DNA of 64,000 nt from Citrus sinensis (Eukaryota; Streptophyta; Magnoliopsida; Sapindales; Rutaceae): the NCBI RefSeq assembly GCF_022201045.2, contig NC_068558.1, positions 124,001 through 188,000 of the forward strand, in the 5' to 3' direction. Below the pieces are notes generated by a model, which was given only the letters and a program-made list of their open reading frames with translations, had not been told where the DNA came from and did not search any database. This document shows positions 48,643-60,599 of the stretch, piece by piece. Numbering within the stretch: position 1 is the stretch's first letter; every line of letters starts with the position of its first letter. Position numbers and translations under genes: made by a program.

Positions 48643-49164
48643 TCAATCAGAATGCTGATCAGTGTGATGGTCACTCTTGAAAGTTTCCTTATCTTTCTTC
48701 TTCGCCTTCTTTCCGTGCTTGTCAGCTGGTTTGTGGGCATAAACATCAGTGATGTCCAAGTGAACACCGGGATCATTGGTGCTGTAGCTGCTACTCAGCA
48801 TGATTGAGTTATTAACAGCTTGGAAATTGCTGTTCACATAGCTACTCAGCGGCTCATGTTGAGGCTCTGTCTCACCATGACCATGAGGATTGAGCTTATC
48901 ATCCGACGTTAGCTCGGTTCGCATGGTGGCACCGGTGTTGCTTCCCGCAAGCGTAACGATTCTGACACCATCTTCATGATCGTCCTCTTCATGGTGGAGC
49001 AGGCTTGAAGAACCAGGCTTATGATGATGATCAGTAACGCGCCCGGTTATTGCATTGACCATGTTTCTGATTTCGCGATCGAGCTCTTTATAATTCTTAT
49101 GCCTCTCTTCTTCAGTTGGTGCCTGAGAGTGACCGTGACTGGGCTTCGTTGTCTCAGAAAGCAT
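48643..49164 (-). CDS. His-rich, probably disordered protein of unknown function
   Basis: Single-exon 173-aa frame from an ATG at 49164 to TGA at 48643-48645. Composition is strongly biased: His, Asp/Glu and Ser-rich stretches (DHHHKPGSSSLLHHEEDDHED), a short predicted helix near the N-terminus (EERHKNYKELDREIRNMVNAI), and a Lys-rich block followed by His/Asp residues at the C-terminus. No signal peptide, membrane span or known domain was recognised, so it is probably intrinsically disordered and could bind metal, which is only inference. A TATA-like CTATTTATATCC on the minus strand (about 49248-49237) sits some 75-85 bases upstream of the ATG, which supports a real gene. Family not recognised. 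Confidence 0.72.
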   Translation of the reverse strand: MLSETTKPSHGHSQAPTEEERHKNYKELDREIRNMVNAITGRVTDHHHKPGSSSLLHHEEDDHEDGVRIVTLAGSNTGATMRTELTSDDKLNPHGHGETEPQHEPLSSYVNSNFQAVNNSIMLSSSYSTNDPGVHLDITDVYAHKPADKHGKKAKKKDKETFKSDHHTDQHSD

Positions 49165-51015
49165 GGTGTTTTACTAGTTTTATAAAAAAAAATGAGAGAC
49201 GAAATGTGCGCTTGTTGTTGGGGAAATTGGAGTTGGGATATAAATAGGAATAGCTAAGAGCTTACTGTTTGTTGAGAAACGAGAGAATAAAGGTGGTGGT
49301 GGTGGTGCCTTGCCTTGCCTTGCCTTGGATGGCAATGCAAGGATTTTAATTTATTCCAGCTTAAAAGAGGAGGATCACTTGACAAGGGGTTTTCATCTCA
49401 TATTCAACATTTACGTGATTTGATAAATTGCTTTTGTGAGCTACACTCTCCCTGCATCTCTATTACATTTGTAACACTTGTCATGGCAAAGAATCATTCC
49501 ACTCACTCAAATGCTGGCTTGAGTGTGGGGCTTTCGAGCCCGACTAACAATCAACACAAAGACGGCCATATATTTGTTCCTGAGTAGTGGGTGTATTGTG
49601 TTTGATATGATGAGACCTAAGAGAGACTTGGTGATATATTCTTTCTGTCTAAGCAAAAGAAGGGGGAATCTAAAAATCTTTATTGAATGATGATCTGTTT
49701 TGTCACTGCCCGTATGGTTGGCCTGATCAATTAGTTCAAACAGGAAAGGGGAAAGAGTGAACACGCTGGCGCTGTATATGGTGTGGGCGCAATGGGTTGA
49801 CGTCTGACGGCAGCTCTTCCTTTTTTATTGTGAAACTAAAATAATGTTTCCATGCGAGTGGGGTTCGGGGTGTACGTTGGAGTTGGACAGCTGGAGTGGG
49901 TGGTAAGGCGCAGTCCATTGGCTTTATTTACAGAGTCCAATATTAATTAATGAAGGTGGTTTCACTGTAACTGTCAGGTGAAAGTGAACTAAAACCGCAG
50001 CGAATGATTTAAAAAAAAAAAAAAAAGTCGGCCAGTCCCTGTTCGGCTAAAATTCAAGATTGAAGATTCGAGTTTTTTTAAGAATTTATTTTAAAATATC
50101 ATCCGAATCTCTTCCCTTAACTAACTAAATTTATTTATATCTGTCATCTACATTTAAAAAAATAAATAAATTATTATATTTATTTTGTCATATTTTCTTT
50201 TTTTTTTATAAATAATATCACTAGAATCTCATTTTTTAAGTAATTAAGTGTTAATTTAAGATTATGATAACTGATAAAATAAATTATTTTTACTGTATAG
50301 ATAAAGTAAGCGGCTGGTTAAAAAATAATTTAGTATTTAATAAAAATATTATTGTGATTACCATAAATTTTAAAAAACAAAGTACCTTTATGTAGTAAAT
50401 TTATTACAAAAGTTTTATATGATGAACAAAATAGACATTTGTTTTAATTTTTTATATATCAAAATTATATTATAGTAGGAATTTTTTAAAAAATGTGAGA
50501 TGGACTATGGTTTTTATCAAAAATTAATTTTCTACTCATATTTTAAAAAGTGTAACAAAATTATTTTCATTAAAATATATGAAATAAGTATACTATAGCG
50601 TTTTAATTTTAATTTTAATTTCAAATGGGGCGTAAATTGATTTTGAAACTGCTAAAACCCTCATATTTGATTTTTAAATAAAAGAGAAAATAAAAGATTT
50701 ATGTATAAATTATTTTATACGGTAAAAGATGAAGGGCAACAGAATTAGAATTTAGAAAAACAGAGTAGTAATAAGCACCAAAGCCCGAAGGTGATAGAAG
50801 CGGCCCAGTCAGTGTAGGCGTCGCATCACTTTGAGAACAGAGTATAATAATTAAATTTTACGATTATATTATCGAGATAATAGAAACCGAATTAGTAAAA
50901 TTAAAAGGAAATCATTATCAAAGCCCCTGCACTGCACAGTTGATTAAACCGACGCATTCATCAGGTACATGATTTTATTTATCTTACTCAATTGATTAAT
51001 TCATTCAGTGTTTTA

Positions 51016-51060
<45 letters not shown>

Positions 51061-51115
51061 TATGTTGTGAGCATGAGCTTCTCGAAGACGAAAATGATTA
51101 TGAATTTATAAATAA
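49165..51115. other. Gene-free interval with CA microsatellite
   Basis: Holds the putative promoter of the minus-strand His-rich gene (TATA-like at 49237-49248). An AT-rich tract runs from about 50020 to 50720, and a (CA)n run of about 19 units lies at 51018-51056, just upstream of the RING-CH gene and possibly in its 5' UTR. No coding sequence recognised. Confidence 0.55.
51018..51056 (+). repeat. (CA)19 microsatellite upstream of the RING-CH gene
   Basis: Near-perfect CA dinucleotide run about 60 bases before the ATG at 51116. It may lie in the transcript leader and vary in length between individuals. Confidence 0.93.
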
Positions 51116-53023
51116 ATGAATGTTGATGTTATTGGAGGATTACAACTAATTACGGTGGGGTTTTTGGGTGAATTGATTCGAAAGTTGAACCAGATGCAGA
51201 ATGGTGGAAGCAGCGACGAACGAGACCTTGAAAAGCAGGGGAACGAACAAGAAGTTGATAATTCTACCGACGACGCCAATTCATCCTTACGCTTACCTAC
51301 CATTGTGATTTCTAATGGAGAATCTCATATTGAACCCAATGGCAGTGACAAATCTAACTCTTCAAAGGGCGAACCCCCAAAGAAGGATATCCTGTCGCGG
51401 ACTGCCAGCTCTCATGAACAATGCAGGTATTTCTCATTCTCTACTCCATAGTGTTGCCCCAAATTTTAATATTAGTTTCTACTTTAGTATATTTTTGTGA
51501 TTTCCACTGCTGTTAAAAGTTGTGAGTGGTTGATCGATATTAGCCAGGATATGCTCGACCAAACCTATAACTCATAATTCAACTTTTTTTATTTTAATAC
51601 GATTATATTTCCTTCCAGATAACTGAGGACAGCTTTTTTTTTCTTTTTTTTCTTTTTTTGATGTTGCTTTTCAGAGTGTGTCAGCAAGATAAGGAAGAGG
51701 TTCTGATAGATCTTGGATGCCAATGTCGCGGTGGCCTTGCGAAAGCCCACCGCACTTGCATAAACACTTGGTTTCGCACAAAAGGATCAAACAAATGTGA
51801 GATATGCCAGTAATCATTTTGCAAAATTCATCGACGGTATAATCTTAGCTTCGTTTCCAAAATATCATGAAATGATTGGTTTTTGTTTTTCTGCAGACAG
51901 GTTGCTGTAAATGTACCAACTCCAGAGTCCCAACCAAGTGTAAGTATTACCAATCATCTGCCTTTGTTCATGATTATATTAGCTTAATGCATGGATGGCA
52001 ATATGGCATTTTGTATCTGATGCTTTTCGATATGGTCTCTATAGATTTTGTTGATAACTCGCTTTTCTGTTTTCACAGCCTCAAAATCCCAATCTTTCAT
52101 TGCTCTGACCGTTAAAACTGATTAAGTAAAAGTTGTAACCTATCGATGCTGTCTGACTTCTTTTTCTTTTGTATCTAAACCCGAATTTTTTGTATTGTCT
52201 TACAATTCTTTCCGGCTATTGTATTTTCTTTTTAAGTCTGGAGCTGGATTTGCCATGAGTTTGTGTTGTGGATCCATTAGCATACCCTCGTAGGTTTATG
52301 TTTTTATCTAGGTACATCATGGCCTAAGCCCACAAGTTACTGTCAAGTCTGGACGCAGATGTGGAGAATTGTGTATTGAATAACACTGCCCATTTATAAC
52401 TTTATTAGTGATAAATAAGATTACTGGATTGCAAGGGCACCAATTGGTACAAGAAACTATGAACTTGGTTTTGATACGAGTTTGTATAAATTTTAATTTT
52501 CTCATGATTCATGTAGCAGACAAATTACTTGGTATGGAGTATTGACCCAACCTTCAGATCACAAGATCGTGAAAGGGTAGGGTCTAATTGTGGCCAATTT
52601 ACTGGATCATTTTTGTAATCATATCATGTAATGATGTTCTTTGCTTTGGTTTAACATTGAGTCATCAGTGTAACAGGGATGCTTTAGTCCACTTTGGGTG
52701 GCATTCTCGATCCTAATCGGTGGACTCCTCTTGGATGTGTTGATTTCAATAACCCTTGGTGTCTCTGCTCTGCCAGTTAATATTATCATAGGTACGCTAT
52801 TTAAACTTGGAGTGTGTCCTGTCCATATGCAATCCTGCTTCTTTTTTGTTCCCAACATGCAAGATGACGCTGAACCTGAGATACATTGTCAGGTGTCATT
52901 GTTGTGCTTGGACTTGGAACTGCACTTCGACTTGCCTTGGAATTTTGCCGTGAGTGGAGTTTGAGGAGAGTTGTGCAAAGGGTAGAAACAAATGTAAACC
53001 TTGGATACCATCCTGCATTATAG
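51116..53023 (+). CDS. Membrane RING-CH (RINGv, MARCH-like) E3 ubiquitin ligase
   Basis: Six exons: 51116-51426, 51675-51809, 51897-51939, 52520-52576, 52677-52791 and 52893-53023. All joins keep frame and give 263 aa. The C4HC3 RING-CH domain has C103, C106, C119, C121, H129, C132, C145 and C148 in the spacing of MARCH-type ligases. It is followed by two hydrophobic segments (about residues 185-210 and 215-240), so the protein should sit in an endomembrane with the RING facing the cytosol. The first 100 residues are Ser/Asn/Asp-rich linker. The splice site at 51897 is fixed by frame: using the nearby 51900/51901 site would create a stop. In other eukaryotes such proteins ubiquitinate membrane proteins; the substrate here is unknown. 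Confidence 0.92.
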
Positions 53024-54249
53024 GCAAATCTGTATATAATGAAATTTAGAACTCAGAAGTGAAGTTATAATCCATCAACCAGTCTATAAATGTTCATCTT
53101 AGTAGTATTTGTTGTTTTATGAGCGCATCGTTGTTGGTTACTGCTGACATTGGTGCACTTTGATGGATGTTGGAACATCATTTCTTGGACGTATTAAAAA
53201 GCTATAGAGTTTGACATGAAGGTACCATATGGTATGTGGATAGCTTCTCACATCTCTTCCGTGAGTACAGAGTGAGTTCCTTTTTTTTTTTTTCATTCCT
53301 CCGTGAAAGGTGTACTGAATTGATAATTGCTATTTCTTTCAATGTGAATGCATCCCATGCCATTTCAAAGGAATAGCATATGAGATTAGATATTTTCAAT
53401 TGATCATTGCTAGGACATGGTGAGTTTGATCTCGTAACGTATTTTTTGTTTCAGTTTTTTGAAATAAAAGCTCAAAAGGGACAAAAGTTTCAAAAATTTC
53501 ATGCCAACCAAAAATATATATATATCATCCCCATGAAACTTAGTGCCCTAAGGTTGAGGAGGTGACGGAAATCAAAGGTCGAATCAGGACATTACTGGTG
53601 ACATAGCCAGATCAAACTCAACGATCATTTCTTCAAGGGTCTAAGTGGCCCTTTGGTGTTTGGAAACACTGCAGTGAAGACATGGGGAGATTGGGCTTGG
53701 GGAATGTCAAATTTCCATGCTTAATTTTTTAGGAATTATAACAGCCTCTGCCTCGTGCCTGCAGAGTATATTTGTTTAGAGATGGCTACATTTTACTGGT
53801 CTAGCAATCTTTCTCCTTTTATCAAATCTTGTAAAAAGTGAAAAAAAATTTTGACAAGAATAGTAGTAGTAGAACAAGTTAATTGGGGTTTTCGATTAGC
53901 TAATCTTTGAAAACTCTGTTTTGAATTATGAAAGAATGCTTTCTTTTTTTTTGTTTTCCAAAAAGTAAAAAAATAATAAATGAAGAAATAAATAAATAAA
54001 TTTGGTAACTAAAGAAATATGAAATGAAATTGAATTTGTCGGCTGCGAAAGTCGCTGCCTTTTGAGTTTGGCTAAAAGGAGCAAGCAAACGGTGATTCCA
54101 AATAGTAGTTGATTCAATCAGATTGTGCCGTAAAATAGAGAAAGTACATGTCTCCAACCATAATTTGGCATGTTATAAAAAATACACGTTCTTTTTTTTA
54201 TTTGTTCAATTTTTTAACTCAAAGTTTGTAAGGTGTATACTAATTCACT
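53024..54249. other. Gene-free interval
   Basis: The first 100-200 bases are the likely 3' UTR of the RING-CH gene. The remainder is AT-rich with no feature recognised. Confidence 0.5.
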
Positions 54250-54258
54250 CTATCATTA

Positions 54259-55443
54259 GGAAAATGCTAGTTACCCGAGTCAAGTTGCAGGTCAAATCCT
54301 GAAAGTAATAAATGACACCGTTTCAATCTTTCTTTTTTTTTTTTCTTTCATTCTCCCTAAAACGACGTCGTTAAAACTTGGTTAAGGCAAAAACAACAAC
54401 AGCCCCAAATTGCTTTCTTTTTCTCTTCATCTCACAACCTTTCTCCTTCTATTTCTCTTTAAAACCACTGCTTTCTCTTCCCCTTCGTTTCAACAGCCAG
54501 CATCAATTTCAGAGTTCCTTTCACACAAATGAAGTCAGAGAAGAATATAATACGAAGGCGAACCACACTAGGAGCTGATAAAGAAAATAATTTGAATAAC
54601 TTATAATCAAAGATTTAGTGCTCAGATTTCATAGACATGCATTTACAGCTTTCACCAGAAAAAGATAAAACACATACCCAAACAATGTTTCCCAGTTGTG
54701 GAACTTTTTTTAATTTACATCATGAAAGAAACTAGGGCAAAATAGAGGAACCAATCACAGCCTACATTCTTAAACTTGCAAACACGAGACAGGAAAAGTG
54801 GTGATTGTTTTTTCATTGATGATATGCCTATACAGGAACCATTTGATCTGCAACACAAGCCAAACTCAGCATCAATCTGACGATTTCCACTGTATCATCC
54901 AGATAATACTTGGTTTTGCTAGGTTTTCGACCATCAGTACATGCAAAAACTTCTGCCCCAAGAGCAATGGATGGACCTGCCATGGAATTGATGATTACTT
55001 CAAACATATCCTCATCGGATCGGTCATCACCTACACACATAACAAAATCAGGCAACATTTCCCTTTCTTGCATGGTGGAAAGTAATCGCTTTGCAACAAG
55101 ACCCTTATTTACACCCTGCACACAAACAAGCACGTTAGGGACCGTCCCCAACATTAAAAATGAACATTAAGAGCTACAGCTTGGATAAAATAAAAACAGA
55201 CCCACTGACCTTTTAGCATTATTTCACTTAACACATAAAATTAATGCCTTTCTTTTACATAGAAATAGAAGGAGAAAGACTGTGAGATAAAGAGAAAGAG
55301 AATATAATTTGGGGCAGTAATAATTTTGCCTTAACCAAGCTAAAACGAAGTTGTTTTAGCTTGAATGAAAGGGAAAAAAAAATAGATTGAAACGGCATCA
55401 TTTATTGTTTTCGGGGTTTGACTCGAGATAAATAGCAGAACTC
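54259..55443. mobile_element. Pack-MULE-like element carrying a trehalose-phosphate synthase exon
   Basis: Inverted repeats of about 190-200 bp (54259-54457 and 55258-55443) match strongly. Both contain CCGTTTCAATCT, a TTTCATTC segment, AACTTGGTTAAGGCAAAA or its variant, CCCCAAATT and TTTCTCCTTCTATTTCT. The flanks carry a 9-bp duplication with one mismatch, CTATCATTA (54250-54258) and TTATCATTA (55444-55452). Long inverted ends plus a 9-bp duplication are the Mutator signature. The roughly 800-bp inside includes the last exon of a class II TPS gene on the minus strand (54828-55118) and what looks like its intron end and 3' UTR. Carrying a host gene piece without transposase makes it a Pack-MULE-like element. 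Confidence 0.82.
54828..55118 (-). pseudogene. Captured last exon of a class II trehalose-6-phosphate synthase/phosphatase-like gene
   Basis: Minus-strand open frame of about 96 codons beginning at an intact CAG acceptor (GTGTGCAG|GGTGTAAATAAG). It shows the C-terminal half of the TPP-like domain: CVGDDRSDEDMFEVI, then a hydrophobic stretch and KYYLDDTVEIVRLM, ending at VPV and TGA. Known class II TPS genes end with an exon that starts at this same GVxKG position. The rest of the gene, about 750 residues including the synthase domain, is absent from the 2.6 kb upstream. The exon itself has no stop or frameshift. Alone it cannot be an enzyme. If transcribed, an ATG at 55154 in the former intron would give a 108-residue peptide, with no evidence that this happens. 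Confidence 0.85.
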
Positions 55444-55460
55444 TTATCATTAATAGAGGT

Positions 55461-55620
55461 GAATGTTTGATGACATCACAAGAATAATATAGTCATTTAA
55501 TATGATGACACCATATTCCGTGTAAAAAACTTCAATTTAACATTTGATGATGTCATGAGAATAATATAGTCTTTTAATATGACGACGCCGTATCCCCAAT
55601 AAAATAACATCAATTTCCAC
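55461..55620 (+). repeat. 77-bp direct duplication next to the Pack-MULE-like element
   Basis: Two adjacent copies share TTTGATGA...TCA, GAGAATAATATAGTC and TTTTAATATGA-GAC-CC-TATTCC. Copy starts are about 55466 and 55543. Non-coding, origin unknown. Confidence 0.75.
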
Positions 55621-57733
55621 TCAATGATTACAAACATTACTAATTTTTCATTCTTAATTAGATAATAGAATCTGTTTTTATTTTTTTTAACTCTAAAACA
55701 ACATAAGTTTGTTGAAATATATCAAAGTCAAGTTATTTTTACTTTGATAAAATTTTACCTGCTGAAACAAAGAAAAAAGCATTTAAAATCAACTTCAATA
55801 AAAGATGGAAATTCAACAAATTTCTCGAAAAAAAACTAGAAAAAGAAAGAATTCAAGCACTAAATGACGTAATCTGATGAATAAGTTAGCTACAACTTCC
55901 CTTCACTGAGAGCTTCATAACACATAATATATGTCCAAATCCAATATTATTTAGCATATATAGTTCTTATTGAAAGACGTACTATATAATTCTAAATTAT
56001 ATAGCATTTACATTTTGAATTAAAGTGAGAATCCTAAGAAGTCGGAATCTTGGATTGAGAATATGAGTAAGTTGTTTACTTATTTACTTATCCTGAAATA
56101 AAATAATGGAATTGGAATTAAAATATAATTATATGCTTACTTTGTCTTGGATTGAGAGTAAATAATTTTAAATCATAATTTTACTCTTATTTAAAGAATT
56201 ATAGTTTTGTATTACAAAATTAATAAAAAATGTTTGAAAAATAAAATATTTATTTAATTATATTTGTAAATTAATAATAATCATTAATATTCTCAATTAT
56301 GTAAATCACAATTTTTTATTATTTTTAATTTTAATTATGTAAATTAAAATTATTGATAATAGCAACACAAATAAAATATTATTATTAATAATATAGTACA
56401 AAATTAATATTTTCTTAGAATAAATTTAATTACTATTAATTATTAATATTAAATAAATATAATAATATTATCTTTACGTAATTTTAAATTAGAATCAATG
56501 TAAATTATTATTTTTAACTGAATATAATAATATTATATTTAAGTAAGTTTAATATTATATTTTTTCATAAATATAATTTATAAAATAATATAATAATATT
56601 GTTTAAATAAATATGATATTATTTATTTTACTTTATTAAATTTAATTAAATAAAGGTAAAAAAGGAAGAAGTGGTAGTTGATTCCCACTTCCACCTCCCC
56701 CTATGTGAGCGGGAATCTCATTCCCCACTCCAAAAGTAGGTGAAGCCCATGAAGTGAGATTTCCACTTCTCTCTTAAAAAATGTAAGTAAACGCTTGAGT
56801 GAAAAGAATATTTACTTCTCACTCTTATTCTAATAAGTAAACATAACATACATGTAAAGGGTAAAATAATAATTATTTTGCTTAAATTTCTTTAAAAAAA
56901 TCTTAACACTAAAGTAGATGTGTGATATACTTTAGGAGCTTTAAGCATGGACACCTAAACAAAAATTTGTGTGTATTGTCAATAACGAGTTAACATTGAA
57001 GTGGGACGGTTGCATATAATTTTTCTATTAAATATAAATGTTATACTAATATTTTTATCAAACTCAACCCGAACACATTTAATGAGCCTTCAAATATGAG
57101 AACGCACATTTAATAATATATCCTAATTTAAATATAATAAAACAACCAAGTTCGAATTCTCATCAATTCAAATCTTACCAAAAAATAATTTTTTTTTTTA
57201 ATTTAATTATACTTTTAATCATTTCACTGTGCCGACTGAATTATTATCTCATAGAATTTCAACTACGGAACTCTTTCACTTTCAACTCAACAATGACACT
57301 CTTTCAAAACCCGTTCTTTTAAGTAAAACAACCCTGCACCAAATTTTACAAGACTCGCGCAGGCAACGGTATACAATTAGCGCCAAAAAAAAATAATAAT
57401 AAAAGGGAATCTGGAGCCTTGTAGTTTAAGCAAATGAAACGTCGTCGATTCATTAGATTAGAAAACGAGACGCGTTATCTAGAAGATCACGCGGTCAAGT
57501 GATTGGGGAAAACCGATGTGTCGTAAATTCATTGGATGTTGTGAATTTGAAGCGTACGTGCGTCTGGACTTAGAAGAATGGTAGTCACACGCGTTGCTAG
57601 TGCAGAGAGAGAAGAAAGTGAGAGACAGATACAATACAAACAACAGAATTGCACAAAAATTTAGTAAAGTGAAAAAAAAAAGCTAAGAAATTGAACATCT
57701 GAATTTCTGTCTGAGATTAATTAGTAGAAGAAG
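55621..57733. other. Gene-free AT-rich interval and NAC promoter
   Basis: Contains the second copy of the AT-rich repeat family (listed separately). The last 150 bases are the probable leader and promoter region of the NAC gene. No coding sequence recognised. Confidence 0.5.
56075..56860 (+). repeat. AT-rich repeat family, copy 2
   Basis: Inverted relative of 38700-39500. Its two ends carry similar inverted motifs (GTTTACTTATTTACTTA near 56086 and TAAGTAAACATAAC near 56832), so it may be a transposon with inverted ends. A GC-richer block CCACTTCCACCTCC...GGGAATC lies near 56680-56715. Superfamily not assigned. Confidence 0.6.
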
Positions 57734-60599
57734 ATGGCAGTAATATCGATGGAATCTCTGCCGTTGGGTTTCAGATTCAGACCGACAGACGAGGAACTGA
57801 TCAACCACTACCTCAGATTAAAGATCAACGGCCGTGATTCGGAGGTCGAGGTTATTCCCGAGATCGATGTTTGCAAACTGGAGCCGTGGGACTTGCCTGG
57901 TAACTCTTTATTTTTTAAGAAAACCAAAAAAAAAAAAAAAAAAAACGTATATAATGATTCGCAGTATATTATTTAAATTCGAATAGCAGGAGATGGTAGT
58001 CAAAAATTCCTTTATTCCCCATGGTCATGGATAATGAATAATTCTTACGAAAACTAATAAGATTCCTTTTTTTTTTATTTGGGGGTAAATTTTAAATTTT
58101 ATTTTTGTTGGTCCCTAAAATAAAATAAAATAGGATTATCGGTGATAAAGACAGAAGATCCAGAGTGGTTCTTTTTCTGCCCGCGCGATAGAAAATACCC
58201 GAACGGGCTTCGTTCGAATCGTGCAACAGAAGCTGGATACTGGAAAGCTACGGGCAAGGATCGCACCATAAGGAGCCGAAAGGCGGGGACTAATGCATGC
58301 ATAGGAATGAAAAAGACATTGGTGTTTTATAGGGGTCGTGCTCCTAAAGGTGAACGCACCAATTGGATCATGCACGAGTACCGCCCCACCCGTGAAGATC
58401 TCCTAGATAGCTCTACCAAGCCTAGTCAGGTCTGTTTGTTACTTTCTCTACTCACTTTCCCATACCGTACTGGTTATATGCTCTGTGTTTCAACTACTGT
58501 TTTTATTAGCATTTCATATCTCGTGGTCGTTTATTGCTATGCTTAATCAATTCTCAAACTTAAAAGAGTATGCTTTTATTCCTGCTATCTTTCTAAAGTA
58601 CCTGGCTAATTTTCCCCTTTTTTTTTTTTTTTTTTAACTTTTCATACATGGATGGTTACTAGATTCCATTGCACCTTTTTAGCTATAGATTGAAAGCCCC
58701 ATCACTTCAATCTCCAAACTTACTCTTTACTGGCTTCCTCTTTCTGTGGGTGTAGGCTGCATTTGTCCTCTGTCGCTTGTTCAGGAAGCCAGAAGAGAAG
58801 GTCGATGTCCTAAAGTATGACGAAGTGGAACAAACAGAATCTCCTGATACAAATAAATCATCTCTCGATGATACCTCATCAGATCTTGTTCAAGAAACCG
58901 CAATGTCCAACTATGTCACTCCTAATGCTGTACTACCAGTTGAGAGCTGCGGCAACAGTCATATAACTTCTGATGTTGAAGATCATTCAACTGGAGGCAC
59001 TGTTCTAGAGGTGACTGAGTTGATTATATTTATGCGTCTCATCTTTGTTTTTGACGTTATTATTTAGGTTATGTCCTGCAGGTTTATCAGTCACATTTAC
59101 TGAAAATTCTATTTTTTCTGCTTCTTACTCTAGGAATATCAAGTTCCAGGAGAAATTTTGAATCAATTTGACATGCCCAGTAATGGTCAAATTGATTGCA
59201 AAATATTCTCCCCCGTGCAATCGCAGATTCATCCTGATATAGCAGCATATATGGATTCACCTTTTGCCAGTGACTTCGGCAATGATCATTTTGGCTTGAA
59301 TTTTAAGGATGGTGCTGGTGAACTGGATGTTTCACTGACAGAATTGTTTGATGAGGTTTTCAATTACCAAGACGAGTTCTCTTGTGCAGAATCAATCAAC
59401 CAGAAGGAGTTGGATGTTAAAAGTGAGGTGCAGTTGCCTGGTCAAGTTTACATGCCACAGACCATATCTCCACGAAACTTCCACGCTCAGGACAATGGCA
59501 CATGCAGCGACACAGACACTGACATGTCTCAAGTACAGGTAAAACATATAAGCTTCCAGTAGCTTGTAAGCCACCACACTGGTCTTGGTAGCCAGTTTAT
59601 TTTTAGCTCGTATTGCTACATTCAGTGATCTGCTGGCATTATTGGAATTTTCCTTTGCATAGGATTCCATCCATCATATTCTTGTAGGCAAGAGAAATAA
59701 TAACCTACTAATTCAAACTTATTGTGTCTTGTACAGCAATGTGATTTGGTAATGGGATCTTCAAGGTTGTTTAGCGAGCATGTTGAAAGCAAGGATTTAT
59801 TACAGGCCCCATCCTGTTTTGGATCATGCCAGGCTGAAGCTTCACTTAATGACCAGGAAATTGGGAAGGGAACTATTTGTGATTATGGGGATAATTCAGC
59901 GGTACAAGTTGCTTCATCTGCTGTGGGTTCATTGTATGGGAATTTAAATAATTATGATCTGTCCCCCACTTTGAACAATTCTGTGAACTATGGTGGTGAT
60001 TTTGCTGTTGGAACGGGGATCAAAATAAGAACTCGCCAGCCTCAACAACGACCAAATTCGTTTAACTCTGTAAATCAGGGCACTGCTCAAAGAAGACTTC
60101 GCTTGCAGGTGACACTTTCTCCACCAATGGTTGGCGGTGACAAGCAGAAAGATTTGGGTCACAGTGTAGAAGATGATGAAGTGCAATCGGGAGTTACTAA
60201 GGTAGAAATTACTGGGCAAATATAAAATTAAAGCTTCGCTGCTATTGCGTTCATTTCTAATTGAGCGTGTAATTTTGTCATGTGCAGATCAATGAAATTG
60301 CAGAACAGAGCCATACTTATGTTAGGGCGGATGGGGAGGACGGAGAGAGCCAGGCGCTAAGGGGTGATAAAATTAAGGAAATCAAGGAAGAATCATCTGC
60401 AAATCTCAGGTTAAGAGTGAAACATGATGGTGAATCTGGCAACTGTAAGGTGGAGCCCTCACAGTTTGTGGAGGCACCATCCATACACTGTGGCCAAAGT
60501 TTATCATTAGTTTATAAGCTCAGTATCTTGCTAGTTATCATCTTCTTCATTACCTTCACTGGGATGTGGAAATCTGCAGTGAGAGCTTTGTGCTTCTAG
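57734..60599 (+). CDS. Membrane-tethered NAC transcription factor (NTL type)
   Basis: Six exons: 57734-57899, 58134-58429, 58756-59010, 59134-59538, 59737-60201 and 60288-60599. They join in frame to 632 aa. The N-terminal NAC domain (about residues 7-165) shows all five subdomains: [50 protein letters not shown] with [24 protein letters not shown] with TNWIMHEYR, and [12 protein letters not shown]. The middle is acidic and Ser/Asp-rich, a likely activation region, with the [10 protein letters not shown] motif near residue 510 seen in NTL-type NACs. A single hydrophobic span close to the C-terminus ([18 protein letters not shown]) predicts a tail-anchored protein. NTL factors are held at ER or plasma membrane and released by proteolysis under stress, then act in the nucleus. 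The orthologue is not certain (NTL9/NAC014/NAC062 group likely). Confidence 0.94.

Noticed and set aside
54378-54578. Plus-strand frame in the left part of the Pack-MULE-like element
   Set aside because: Lies in the inverted repeat and has low-complexity Phe/Leu/Ser content; not a gene.
57120-57180. GTTCGAATTCTCATC-type string that resembles a tRNA T-arm
   Set aside because: No matching anticodon arm, acceptor stem or A-box nearby; judged a transposon or chance motif.
55154-57700. Search for the rest of the TPS gene upstream of the captured exon
   Set aside because: No synthase-domain codons or further exons were seen in this stretch, so a full TPS gene was not called.
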